Made by a program: the position numbers and the translations under genes. 7,001 bases of DNA, taken from Boseongicola sp. SB0675_bin_26 (GTDB lineage: Bacteria; Pseudomonadota; Alphaproteobacteria; Rhodobacterales; Rhodobacteraceae). The notes under the pieces are model-generated. The model was not told where the DNA came from, ran no database searches, and saw nothing but the letters and a program-made list of their open reading frames with translations. Numbering within the stretch: position 1 is the first letter of the stretch; each line of letters opens with the position of its first letter. Shown in pieces: positions 1 to 6,899 of the stretch. Location: NCBI GenBank assembly GCA_009843725.1, contig VYCX01000328.1, forward strand, positions 1 to 7,001, written 5' to 3'.

Positions 1-928
1 CCATCGCGGCGACATGCACCTTCATCGAGGCGCGGGCGGCTTTCTCCACCGCTTTCGGGTCGCTTTCCTGCCGTGCACGCCAATCCGCCAGGCTCCATCC
101 TCGCGGCAGGTAGCCATGGATCGGATCGTGGGCTGAGGTCTGGTCGGTAACGACATCGGGCCGAACCCCGCGCTTGGCGAGATCGGGGACCACGTCCGCC
201 GCATTTCCTATCAGCGCCACGGACCTTGCTTCGCCAGCGCTTGTCCAGCGTTCGATCATTTCCAGCGCCTTGTCGAGCGAATGGGTTTTCTCGTCGACAT
301 AGCGCGTGCGCAGGCGGAAGTCGGCGCGGGTTTCGTCGCATTCGACTGCAAGGCAGCATGCCCCGGCCATGACTGCCGCCAGAGGCTGCGCGCCGCCCAT
401 GCCGCCCAGGCCACTGGTCAGGATCCAGCGTCCGTTCAGGTTGCCGCCGTAATGCTGACGGCCCGCTTCCATGAACGTTTCATACGTCCCCTGCACGATG
501 CCTTGCGTGCCAATGTAGATCCAGGATCCGGCGGTCATCTGGCCGTACATGGCCAGTCCCTTTTTGTCGAGTTCGTTGAAGTGGTCCCAGTTGGCCCAGT
601 TGGGGACGAGGTTCGAATTGGCGATCAGGACGCGTGGCGCGTCCTTGTGGGTGTTGAAGACCCCCACCGGCTTGCCGGATTGCACAAGCAGGGTCTGCGT
701 GTCCTCCATCCCCTTGAGCGCTTCAACAATCGCGTCGAAGTCAGCCCATGTGCGCGCGGCCCGGCCGATGCCGCCATACACCACCAGTTCATGCGGGCTT
801 TCCGCCACGTCCGGGTGCAGGTTGTTCATCAGCATCCGCATCGGCGCTTCGGTCAGCCAGCTCTTTGCGGTGATCTCGGGCCCCGTCGGGGGAAAGACGT
901 CGCGGATGTTGTGACGTGGGTCGGTCAT
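1..928 (-). CDS. hutU: Urocanate hydratase (urocanase), N-terminal part, cut by window edge
   Basis: Urocanase adds water to urocanate using tightly bound NAD+ as an electrophile, giving 4-imidazolone-5-propionate, step two of cytoplasmic histidine breakdown. The window holds the first 309 codons; the family is usually about 555 residues, so the C-terminal part with the catalytic cysteine lies beyond position 1. The visible protein begins [16 protein letters not shown] and is strongly urocanase-like: [11 protein letters not shown] (51-61), [11 protein letters not shown] (81-91), [14 protein letters not shown] (104-117), the NAD-binding [14 protein letters not shown] stretch (171-184), and [15 protein letters not shown] (261-275). 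The ATG at 928-926 overlaps the hutG stop as ATGA, and a GGGAA element lies about 8 bases upstream inside hutG. It is the fourth gene of the minus-strand operon in this window. No frameshift or lost motif is seen. The identity is very secure; only the missing C-terminus is unseen. Confidence 0.97.
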   Translation of the reverse strand, partial: MTDPRHNIRDVFPPTGPEITAKSWLTEAPMRMLMNNLHPDVAESPHELVVYGGIGRAARTWADFDAIVEALKGMEDTQTLLVQSGKPVGVFNTHKDAPRVLIANSNLVPNWANWDHFNELDKKGLAMYGQMTAGSWIYIGTQGIVQGTYETFMEAGRQHYGGNLNGRWILTSGLGGMGGAQPLAAVMAGACCLAVECDETRADFRLRTRYVDEKTHSLDKALEMIERWTSAGEARSVALIGNAADVVPDLAKRGVRPDVVTDQTSAHDPIHGYLPRGWSLADWRARQESDPKAVEKAARASMKVHVAAM

Positions 929-1725
929 TGATCGGTTCCCAGGCTGGCGGCCATGTCGGCCAAGGTTGTCAGGATGGCCTTCAAGTGGGATCGCAAGCGA
1001 CCGGCCTTCCCGGTGTCGCAGGTCCACGGCGGAGCCTCGTCTTTCAGGTAGGTCGATTGCGCCAGTTCCATCTGGATCGCGTGGCAGCCCGAATCCGGGC
1101 GACCGTAGTGCCGCGTGGTCCAGCCGCCCTTGAATCGGCCGTTCGAAACGGAGCTGTAGCCGGGCGCGTCCTTGCAAATCCTCGAGACGGCGTCCTGCAG
1201 CATCGGCGCACAGGTGGCGCCCAGATTGGTGCCGATGTTGAAGTCGGGCAGCGTACCGTCAAAGAGGAACGGGATCCGGGAGCGGATCGAGTGGCAATCG
1301 TAGAGGACCGCCACTCCATGCAACTGCCGTACACGCCCAAGTTCCGCCTGCAACGCTTCATGATAGGGCGTGTGCCAGCTTGCGCAGCGGGCTTCTGCCT
1401 CGGCCGCGGTTGGCGGCGCATCCCAGATGTCATGCCCGTCGAAATCCGTCAAAGGCACAAGCGCCGTGGTGTTCTGGCCAGGGTACAGGCTCATCCCCGA
1501 CGGATCGCGGTTGGCGTCGATGACATAGCGATGAAAGGTTGCGCGAACGGCGGTCACGTCGGGCAGCAGGCCGGCATAGAGCCGGTCGATGTGCCAGTCG
1601 GCGTCCGCCAAAGCGCGCCCACGCTCGTTGAGGCGAGCCTTGATCTCTTCTGGCACGTGGGTCCCGGCGTGAGGGAACCCAAGCACAATGGGGCCGGTGC
1701 CACGCGTGACCTCGACAGGTCTCAT
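925..1725 (-). CDS. hutG: N-formylglutamate deformylase (N-formylglutamate amidohydrolase)
   Basis: This enzyme hydrolyses N-formyl-L-glutamate to L-glutamate and formate, the last step of the five-step Hut pathway. The 266-residue protein has the formylglutamate amidohydrolase (FGase, PF05013) signature: FPHAGTHVP (17-25, His19 and a nearby acidic [10 protein letters not shown] at 41-50), IDANRDPSG (69-77), LYDCHSIRS (141-149, with Asp143 and His145), and QMELAQ (218-223). The length is normal for HutG of this type. It is not an arginase/ureohydrolase-fold formimidoylglutamase. That matters because the cluster also encodes HutF, which supplies exactly this substrate. The start at 1725 was chosen because it overlaps the hutH stop as ATGA, has an AAGGG element about 8 bases upstream, and gives the family N-terminus; an open frame extending back to 1932 runs inside hutH. 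Its own TGA overlaps the hutU start. Catalytic residue roles are inferred from the family. Confidence 0.95.
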   Translation of the reverse strand: MRPVEVTRGTGPIVLGFPHAGTHVPEEIKARLNERGRALADADWHIDRLYAGLLPDVTAVRATFHRYVIDANRDPSGMSLYPGQNTTALVPLTDFDGHDIWDAPPTAAEAEARCASWHTPYHEALQAELGRVRQLHGVAVLYDCHSIRSRIPFLFDGTLPDFNIGTNLGATCAPMLQDAVSRICKDAPGYSSVSNGRFKGGWTTRHYGRPDSGCHAIQMELAQSTYLKDEAPPWTCDTGKAGRLRSHLKAILTTLADMAASLGTDQ

Positions 1726-3263
1726 GCCGGCAACCCTTGAACATAGGCGGGCAGGTCCACGGCATCGGTCAGTGATCCGTCCGCGACAAGCCGGGCAGCG
1801 GATTCCAGGGACGGCGCCATGTACCGGTCTTCGGTCACGGCCGGCACCTTGGCGCGCAGCGCATGCATGACCTGCACCAGCGCAGCGCTGGTCTTCAGCG
1901 GCGCGCGGAACTCGATGCCCTGTGCAGCGCAAATGGCCTCAACGCCCAGGATCACGTTCAGGTTGCCGTTCATTCGCCCAAGCCGCCGCGCCCCATGGGC
2001 CGACATGCTGACGTGGTCCTCCTGGTTCGCCGAGGTTGGCGTGCTGTCGGTGGTGCAAGGATTGGCGAGGTGCTTGTTTTCGCTCATCAGGGCCGCCGTT
2101 GCCACCTCGGCGATCATCAGGCCGGAGTTCAGGCCTGGATCCGGCGTCAGGAAAGGCGGCAAGTCGAAGGACAGCGCCGGATCGACCATCAAGGCGACGC
2201 GCCGCTGGGCAATCGCGCCGATTTCCGAAACCGCAAGCGCGATCTGGTCTGCGGCAAAGCCGACCGGTTCAGCATGGAAATTCCCGCCCGAGACGATCAC
2301 GCCGTCGTCGACAAGAACAAGAGGATTGTCGGTGACGGCGTTGGCTTCGATTTCAAGCGTGCGTCCTGCGGCATGGAGCAGGTCCATTGCGGCGCCCGTG
2401 ACCTGCGGCTGGCACCGGATGCAATAGGGATCCTGCACCCTTGTGTCGCCGACGCGATGGCTTTCGCGGATCTCGGATCCTTGCATCAGGCTGCGCTGCG
2501 CCTCAGCCGCGGCGGACTGCCCGGCATGGCCGCGCAGGGCGTGGATCGCCGGGTGCAAGGGTGCGGTCGAGCCCATGATCGCGTCGGTGGACATTGCACC
2601 GGTCACCACGGCGGTCGCGGCGTTCTGCCAGGCGCCCCACAGTCCCGCCAAGGCGCAGGCGGTCGAAAACTGGGTGCCGTTGATCAGGGCCAGGCCCTCT
2701 TTCGCTCCAAGAACGATCGGGGTCAGGCCCGCTCTCTCGAGCGCGTCGCCGGCTGGCATCCGGGCATTGTCAAGAACGGCTTCGCCTTCGCCAATCATCG
2801 CCGCGGCCAAATGGGCGAGAGGAGCCAGGTCGCCGGACGCACCGACCGATCCTTGAACCGGGATGACGGGCGTTACGCCCGCATCAAGCATGTCCTCGAT
2901 CAGGGTTACGGTTGACATCGGCGCCCCCGATGCCCCGCGCCCGAGCGACAGGAGCTTCAGCACCATCATCAGACGGGTCGTGGCGACGTCCAAAGGCTCC
3001 CCGACTCCGCAGCAGTGGGAAAGGACCAGGTTTCGCTGAAGGCAGCCCGTGTCCTCTGCCGCGATCTTGACGCTCGCAAGCTTTCCGAAGCCGGTGTTGA
3101 CCCCGTACACGGGGTCGCCGCCGGCGGCCGCCTGCGCGACGATTCTTGCGGCGGCTTCGATGGCGGGGCCGGCAGCCGGGTTCAGCCGAACGGCGCGTTG
3201 CGCTGTCCAGATGTCTTTCAGCTGGGCAAGTGTTGCCGCACCCGGGTTCAGAAAGACGGTCAT
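1722..3263 (-). CDS. hutH: Histidine ammonia-lyase (histidase)
   Basis: Histidase removes ammonia from L-histidine to give trans-urocanate, the committing step of the pathway. The 513-residue product is full length. It contains the self-cyclising Ala-Ser-Gly at 142-144 ([15 protein letters not shown]), which forms the MIO electrophile, with Ser143 at the same number as in the Pseudomonas putida enzyme. Other expected active-site residues are Tyr53 (YGVNTGFG), Asn195 (LINGTQ), Tyr280 and Arg283 ([11 protein letters not shown]), and Glu415 ([10 protein letters not shown]). The start at 3263 overlaps the hutI stop as ATGA and has a GGGA-containing element a few bases upstream; an upstream in-frame ATG at 3350 would lie inside hutI and add a non-family N-terminus. 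A second Ala-Ser-Gly occurs at 111-113 in a position where relatives usually have another residue before Ser-Gly; it is not the MIO site. The gene sits second in the operon. Confidence 0.98.
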   Translation of the reverse strand: MTVFLNPGAATLAQLKDIWTAQRAVRLNPAAGPAIEAAARIVAQAAAGGDPVYGVNTGFGKLASVKIAAEDTGCLQRNLVLSHCCGVGEPLDVATTRLMMVLKLLSLGRGASGAPMSTVTLIEDMLDAGVTPVIPVQGSVGASGDLAPLAHLAAAMIGEGEAVLDNARMPAGDALERAGLTPIVLGAKEGLALINGTQFSTACALAGLWGAWQNAATAVVTGAMSTDAIMGSTAPLHPAIHALRGHAGQSAAAEAQRSLMQGSEIRESHRVGDTRVQDPYCIRCQPQVTGAAMDLLHAAGRTLEIEANAVTDNPLVLVDDGVIVSGGNFHAEPVGFAADQIALAVSEIGAIAQRRVALMVDPALSFDLPPFLTPDPGLNSGLMIAEVATAALMSENKHLANPCTTDSTPTSANQEDHVSMSAHGARRLGRMNGNLNVILGVEAICAAQGIEFRAPLKTSAALVQVMHALRAKVPAVTEDRYMAPSLESAARLVADGSLTDAVDLPAYVQGLPA

Positions 3264-4453
3264 TGCCGTCCCGCGAAGATGCGCGCGTGCAGGGGATTGA
3301 ACCCGATGCGATAGGCCAGCTCGGCCGGGTGTGCAATGTCCCAAACGCACAGGTCGGCGCGCTTTCCCGGGACAATCCTGCCCCGGTCCTCCACGCCCAA
3401 GGCCTTGGCGGCATGTGCAGTCATGCCCAGAAGGGCCTCAAGCGGCGTCATCCGGAAAAGCGTGCTGCCCATGTTCAAGGCCAGAAGCGGCGAAGTCATG
3501 GGCGACGAACCCGGGTTGCAGTCCGTTGCCAATGCCATTGGAACATGATGATCCCGGAACGCCTTGACTGGCGGCACTTGCGTTTCATGCAGCGTGTAGA
3601 ATGCGCCTGGCAAAAGCACGGCAACTGTTCCGGACGCGGCCATGGCTTCGGCATCGCCTTCGTTGGCGTATTCCAGATGATCCGCGCTCAGCGCGCGGTG
3701 TCGCGCCGCAAGTTGCGCGCCGCCGATGTTGGACAGCTGCTCGGCATGCAGCTTGACAGGCAGGCCCAGCTCCTCTGCGACGTCAAACACGCGCGCCATC
3801 TGTGCGGTGTCAAACGCGATCCCTTCGCAGAACCCGTCCACTGCATCGACCAGGCCTTCCGCGTGAGCCGCTCGCAGGGCGGGGATGCAGACGTCGTCAA
3901 TGTAGGCGTCGGGATTGCCTTGATACTCGGGAGGGGTCGCGTGGGCGCCGAGATAGCTGGTGCGCACGTCGACCCGGCGCGCCTTGGCGATGGCTCGCGC
4001 GACGCGCAGCATTTTCGGCTCGCTGTCCAGGTCCAGCCCGTAGCCGGACTTCACCTCGACCAGCGTGACGCCTTCCGCGATCATCGCGTCGATGCGGGTC
4101 AGCGCATCCGAAAGCAGCGCGTCTTCGCTCGCGGCCCGGGTCGCTGCCACGGTCGAGACGATCCCGCCGCCGGCCTTGGCCACCTCTTCGTAGCTTGCGC
4201 CGTTGAGACGCAACTCGAACTCGGCAGCGCGATTTCCGCCAAAGACCACATGCGTATGGCAGTCGATCAGGGCGGGCGTGACCAGGCGGCCTCCGAGGTC
4301 GCTTGCCTCTAGGGCATGAAACTGCGTGGGCAGGTCCGGTCGCGGCCCGACCCATGCGACGTGGGTGCCCTTGATCGCGATCACGCCATCATCGACCAGT
4401 CCAAAGCTGTCATCGTCGGCCAGCGTGGCAATGCGGGCATTGGTAAGGAGCAT
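3260..4453 (-). CDS. hutI: Imidazolonepropionase
   Basis: Imidazolonepropionase hydrolyses 4-imidazolone-5-propionate to N-formimidoyl-L-glutamate, the third step. The 397-residue protein is a metal-dependent amidohydrolase with the expected order of motifs: an N-terminal beta-sandwich strand ([11 protein letters not shown]), the CHTH metal site (His66, His68), GGNRAAEFE (72-80) for substrate binding, VEVKSGYGL (132-140), KLHAEQ (His236), SADHLEY (His259), and the [12 protein letters not shown] stretch with metal ligand Asp311. A C-terminal [15 protein letters not shown] closes the beta-sandwich. Length is typical. It is the first gene of the minus-strand operon, divergent from hutF. The ATG at 4453 is the only start that gives the family N-terminus, yet no good Shine-Dalgarno is seen before it (upstream bases read GAGCCGTCCCCG). 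An out-of-frame ATG 20 bases upstream has a better CAGG element. The TGA overlaps the hutH ATG. Confidence 0.97.
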   Translation of the reverse strand: MLLTNARIATLADDDSFGLVDDGVIAIKGTHVAWVGPRPDLPTQFHALEASDLGGRLVTPALIDCHTHVVFGGNRAAEFELRLNGASYEEVAKAGGGIVSTVAATRAASEDALLSDALTRIDAMIAEGVTLVEVKSGYGLDLDSEPKMLRVARAIAKARRVDVRTSYLGAHATPPEYQGNPDAYIDDVCIPALRAAHAEGLVDAVDGFCEGIAFDTAQMARVFDVAEELGLPVKLHAEQLSNIGGAQLAARHRALSADHLEYANEGDAEAMAASGTVAVLLPGAFYTLHETQVPPVKAFRDHHVPMALATDCNPGSSPMTSPLLALNMGSTLFRMTPLEALLGMTAHAAKALGVEDRGRIVPGKRADLCVWDIAHPAELAYRIGFNPLHARIFAGRQ

Positions 4454-4467
4454 CGGGGACGGCTCGC

Positions 4468-4496
4468 TTGCATCGGGAACCTGGTCATGTTTTTAT
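4468..4496 (+). promoter_or_regulatory. Putative promoter of hutFC
   Basis: A TTGCAT hexamer (4468-4473) is followed after 17 bases by TTTTAT (4491-4496), a modest match to sigma-70 type elements. The predicted start near 4503 falls inside the palindrome and leaves a leader of about 28 bases before the hutF ATG at 4531. Its -10 overlaps the -10 of the opposite promoter. An alternative -10 is TATACA at 4500-4505, but that lacks a -35 at suitable spacing. Confidence 0.35.
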
Positions 4497-4519
4497 GTGT
4501 ATACATAACAGCATGTCAA
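4492..4519 (-). promoter_or_regulatory. Putative promoter of hutIHGU
   Basis: Reading the minus strand, a perfect TTGACA -35 hexamer lies at 4519-4514 and a CATAAA -10-like hexamer at 4497-4492, separated by 16 bases. Transcription would start near 4485, giving a leader of about 30 bases before hutI. The palindrome at 4493-4508 fills the spacer and -10, which is what direct repression predicts. The assignment is by pattern only; no start site has been mapped. Confidence 0.6.
4493..4508. promoter_or_regulatory. Putative HutC operator (16-bp palindrome)
   Basis: TTATGTGTATACATAA is an inverted repeat in which seven of eight base pairs match; only 4499/4502 break symmetry. It contains the fully symmetric core TGTATACA at 4498-4505. 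GT...AC-type palindromes of this kind are the usual targets of the HutC branch of GntR repressors, and hutC lies in the same cluster. It overlaps the -10/spacer of the hutI promoter and abuts the hutF -10, so a single bound repressor dimer could shut both. That HutC binds here is inference. Confidence 0.7.
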
Positions 4520-4527
4520 GTGGACAT
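4513..4527. repeat. Second, weaker inverted repeat in the divergent region
   Basis: ATGTC (4513-4517) and GACAT (4523-4527) are inverted around a 5-base spacer. The repeat covers the TTGACA -35 of the hutI promoter and the AAGTGGA stretch that would serve as hutF ribosome binding site. Its ACATAA (4524-4529) repeats the ACATAA of the main palindrome (4503-4508) exactly 21 bases away, about two helical turns. It may be a secondary repressor contact or chance. Confidence 0.35.
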
Positions 4528-4530
4528 AAA

Positions 4531-5892
4531 ATGCGGATTTGGGCAGAATCGGCGTTGTTGCCGACTGGCTGGGCATCAGAGGTGGCGGTGACGGTGGATG
4601 ACTCCGGCCGCATCGCGCACGTGGAAACCGGCGCTTCGAAAGCCGGGCACCGCGTTGGGTTGCTGCTCCCTTCGCCGGCGAACGTGCACAGCCATGCGTT
4701 TCAGCGCGCGATGGCCGGTCTCACCGAGCGGCGGGGGCCAAGTCCCACGGACAGCTTTTGGACGTGGCGCGAACTGATGTTTCGTTTCCTGAGCCATCTC
4801 ACGCCGGAGCACGTGGAGGCGATTGCCGCGTTCGTTCAGATGGAGATGCTGGAGGCGGGATACAGCACCAACGTCGAATTCCACTACTTGCACCATGCGC
4901 CCGCAGGCACCCCGTATGACAACATTGCCGAGATGTCGGAGCGCATCGCTGCAGCGGCGAACAAGACCGGCATCGGCTTGTGTCTCTTGCCGGTGCACTA
5001 CGAGTTCGGCGGATGCGACGGTCGCGGACTTGGACCGGGGCAGGTCCGGTTTGGAAATGGCCTCGACCGGTTCCAACGACTGCGCGATGTAGCGCAAAGT
5101 GCGTTGAAGGCCTTGCCGGAAGACGCCCAAGTCGGTGTGGCGCCGCACTCCTTGAGGGCTGTCGCGTCAGAGACCTTGGAGACCTACGCCGACCGGTTCC
5201 CGGTTGGTCCTGTCCACATGCATCTTGCCGAACAGGTTCCCGAGGTCGAGGAGGTGCAGGCGCAATGGGGCGCGCGGCCAGTGGAATGGGCCCTGGATCA
5301 CATGGCGCTGGATGAGCGCTGGTGCCTGATCCACTGCACCCAGATGACTCCGTCAGAGACGACCCGCCTTGCCGCGACGGGAGCCGTTGCAGGACTGTGC
5401 CCGATCACGGAGAGCAGCCTGGGCGACGGGATATTCGACGGCGTGCGCTGGGCAAGGCAGGAAGGCCGCCTTGCCATCGGGTCGGACAGCAACATCCGTA
5501 TCGCGTTGAGCGAGGAACTGCGCACCCTTGACTATTCTCAGCGCCTCCGGGATCACACGCGCGCAGCGTTCGCAACCAAGCGGATGTCAACCGGGCGACA
5601 TCTCTTCGAGCATGTCCTGCAAGGCGGCGCGCAAGCTGCGGGCCGCAGGGCCGGACGTCTGGAAGCGGGCCACTGGGCAGACATGCTGGCGCTCGACACG
5701 ACATCGGTGATCCTGCACGGCTTCGGCGGGGACACCGTCCTTGATGCATGGATTTTCGCGGGCGACGACAGGCTGGTTTCAGATGTCTGGGCGGCAGGTC
5801 GGCACAAGGTGCGGCAAGGCAGGCATGTCGCAAGAGCCGAAATTGTCGCAGACTACGTGAGAACCGTCGATGCGCTGAAAGGCGCGTTGTGA
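4531..5892 (+). CDS. hutF: Formimidoylglutamate deiminase
   Basis: HutF hydrolyses N-formimidoyl-L-glutamate to N-formyl-L-glutamate and ammonia, feeding HutG. The 453-residue product belongs to the amidohydrolase superfamily and has the usual length for HutF. Visible motifs are the metal site NVHSHAFQRAM (His53, His55), STNVEFHYLHH (112-122), APHSLRA (His206, Arg209), HMHLAEQ (His231, Glu234), LIHCTQM (His268) and the metal ligand Asp319 in GSDSN, followed by a C-terminal AGRLEAGHWADMLALD strand. The spacing of these residues fits HutF better than guanine deaminase or other relatives in the family. The ATG at 4531 was chosen because it gives the family start MRIWAESALLPTGW and has AAGTGGA six bases upstream. 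An in-frame ATG at 4513 would add six residues, and one at 4468 would translate through the promoter and operator, so both are disfavoured. The stop overlaps the proposed hutC start. Confidence 0.95.
   Translation: MRIWAESALLPTGWASEVAVTVDDSGRIAHVETGASKAGHRVGLLLPSPANVHSHAFQRAMAGLTERRGPSPTDSFWTWRELMFRFLSHLTPEHVEAIAAFVQMEMLEAGYSTNVEFHYLHHAPAGTPYDNIAEMSERIAAAANKTGIGLCLLPVHYEFGGCDGRGLGPGQVRFGNGLDRFQRLRDVAQSALKALPEDAQVGVAPHSLRAVASETLETYADRFPVGPVHMHLAEQVPEVEEVQAQWGARPVEWALDHMALDERWCLIHCTQMTPSETTRLAATGAVAGLCPITESSLGDGIFDGVRWARQEGRLAIGSDSNIRIALSEELRTLDYSQRLRDHTRAAFATKRMSTGRHLFEHVLQGGAQAAGRRAGRLEAGHWADMLALDTTSVILHGFGGDTVLDAWIFAGDDRLVSDVWAAGRHKVRQGRHVARAEIVADYVRTVDALKGAL
5878..5882 (+). promoter_or_regulatory. 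Ribosome binding site deciding the hutC start
   Basis: AAAGG inside the hutF 3' end lies six bases before GTG 5889 but twelve before ATG 5895. The spacing favours the GTG start, which also gives a 4-base GTGA overlap with the hutF stop, like the ATGA junctions on the other arm. Confidence 0.4.
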
Positions 5893-6590
5893 ACATGCAG
5901 GCGGCACAGACCTGGCAAAGCGTGCAACATGAGGTCCTGCGCCGGATTCATGCACGCGAATGGAAGCCGGGAGACTTGATCCCGAACGAAGCCGAGCTTG
6001 CCAAGGAACTCGGATGCGCCCGCACCACGGTGAATCGCGCGTTGCGAAGCCTTGCGGAACGCGGCTTGCTGGAGCGCAGGCGCAAGGCGGGCACCCGGGT
6101 CGCTGCACAACCCGTTGCCAAGGCGACCCTGAACATCGCGGTGATCCGGCACGAGGTCGAGGACCGCGGCGCGCGCTACGGATACCAGCTGGCCCTCCGG
6201 GAAGCCCGCGTCGCGCCCACGCACATCAGCGCTGCCCTGGGTGTTGGCGTGCAGGACAGGTTGCTGCATGTCGTGGCGCTGCATCTGTCGGACGATGCGC
6301 CATACGCGCTGGAAGATCGCTGGATAAATGCGGTCCACGTGCCCGCTGCCCTGGAGCAGGACTTTCGCTCCATCAGCGCCAATGAATGGTTGCTGCAGAA
6401 TGTTCCTTACACGAGGGGCGAGATCTCGTTTGCGGCGAAGCCGGCTTCAGCCGAGAACGCGAAACACCTGAACTGTCCGGAAAACAGCGCATTGCTTGCG
6501 ATCAACAGACTGACCTGGGATCATGAACAGTCCGTCACGGCCGTTCAGGTGCTGTTTGCCCCTGGCCACCACATGCGCGCCCGGATCTAG
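5889..6590 (+). CDS. hutC: GntR-family histidine utilisation repressor
   Basis: HutC represses hut genes and in studied bacteria lets go of DNA when it binds urocanate. The 233-residue protein has a GntR winged helix-turn-helix at about 8-75: LIPNEAELAKELGCARTTVN with recognition helix around 44-55 and the wing ERRRKAGTRV. A UTRA ligand-binding domain follows at about 95-230, with EDRWIN (142-147) and the C-terminal VLFAPGHHMRAR stretch typical of the HutC branch. Length is slightly under the 235-250 common for the family. The start is uncertain: GTG 5889 has a better placed AAAGG and overlaps the hutF stop; ATG 5895 would be two codons shorter. No separate promoter is visible in the end of hutF, so the gene probably shares the hutF promoter, which would make its expression self-limiting. 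The urocanate response is inferred from the family. Confidence 0.93.
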   Translation: MNMQAAQTWQSVQHEVLRRIHAREWKPGDLIPNEAELAKELGCARTTVNRALRSLAERGLLERRRKAGTRVAAQPVAKATLNIAVIRHEVEDRGARYGYQLALREARVAPTHISAALGVGVQDRLLHVVALHLSDDAPYALEDRWINAVHVPAALEQDFRSISANEWLLQNVPYTRGEISFAAKPASAENAKHLNCPENSALLAINRLTWDHEQSVTAVQVLFAPGHHMRARI

Positions 6591-6607
6591 GTCACGCGAG
6601 ACTTTCT

Positions 6608-6623
6608 GGCACGGTTCCGTGCC
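6608..6623 (+). terminator. Candidate hutFC terminator hairpin
   Basis: GGCACGGTTCCGTGCC is a perfect inverted repeat beginning 18 bases after the hutC stop. It can form a 6-bp stem with a GTTC loop. No T-run follows, so it is not a classic intrinsic terminator; it may stabilise the 3' end or assist factor-dependent termination. Confidence 0.35.
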
Positions 6624-6682
6624 GGCAGGCACAGGCCGTGATCCCGGTCGCCTTGAGCAGTCGCCGATGCGGCCAGGGAATC

Positions 6683-6702
6683 GCGAACGGGAATCCCGTC
6701 GC
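6683..6702. repeat. Inverted repeat / hairpin in the hutC-glpD gap
   Basis: GCG-A-ACGGG, AAT loop, CCCGT-CGC forms an 8-bp stem with one bulged A (6686). No T-run follows. Function unknown; it could be a structured RNA element or chance in GC-rich DNA. Confidence 0.3.
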
Positions 6703-6810
6703 CGGACCCCGTCGTGCGATTTCGGCGAGTTCAGGATTGAACGCGCCCGGAATACGTCACATCTTCCCGTGAGCGCCACCTCGCGCACGAGCCTGTCGGG
6801 CCAGGCGCTT

Positions 6811-6856
6811 GGCCGCGGCAGGCAGGATCAGCGACGCGCCAGACGCCTGCCGGGCC
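6811..6856. repeat. Long stem-loop upstream of glpD
   Basis: The arms 6811-6823 and 6845-6856 pair as a 12-bp stem (GGCC and CGGCAGGC against GCCTGCCG and GGCC) with one bulged G at 6815 and a 21-base loop. It ends 43 bases before the glpD ATG. A short TTTT occurs at 6881-6884, too far for a normal terminator. It could be part of the glpD leader. Confidence 0.35.
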
Positions 6857-6899
6857 GGCACGGCGAGGCGGAACAGGGACTTTTGCACTGGACGGCTAG

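Larger units (their letters stand above)
6591..6899. other. Intergenic region between hutC and glpD
   Basis: These 309 bases hold no gene I can recognise on either strand. A plus-strand frame stays open across the region and on into glpD in another frame, but its translation is rich in Arg, Ser and Pro without any family pattern, as expected for a shadow in GC-rich DNA. The stretch contains at least three hairpin-capable inverted repeats. A weak promoter-like TTGAAC (6737-6742) has no convincing -10 partner. It should hold the end of the hut transcript and the glpD control region. Confidence 0.6.

Noticed and set aside
281..1740. Adjoining plus-strand frames (281-931 and 916-1740) opposite hutU and hutG
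   Set aside because: They mirror real minus-strand genes and their translations match no recognisable protein.
1863..2915. A 350-codon plus-strand frame opposite hutH
   Set aside because: Antisense shadow of histidase, which carries the full set of catalytic residues on the other strand.
3103..3116. CCCCG-TACA-CGGGG inverted repeat
   Set aside because: It lies in the conserved hutH coding stretch around Tyr53 and is explained by codon choice.
1722..3350. Longer hutH starting at 3350
   Set aside because: The extra 29 residues lie inside hutI and are not histidase-like; the ATG at 3263 has an ATGA overlap and family-type N-terminus.
3146..4312. A 388-codon open frame on the plus strand opposite hutI and hutH
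   Set aside because: It is antisense to two unmistakable enzymes, its translation shows no family pattern, and such long shadow frames are common in GC-rich DNA.
4468..5892. Longer hutF starting at 4468
   Set aside because: It would translate the operator and promoter region; the added residues are not HutF-like.
6737..6765. Promoter-like TTGAAC upstream of glpD
   Set aside because: No -10 hexamer with more than three matches is found at 16-18 bases, so it is not listed as a promoter.
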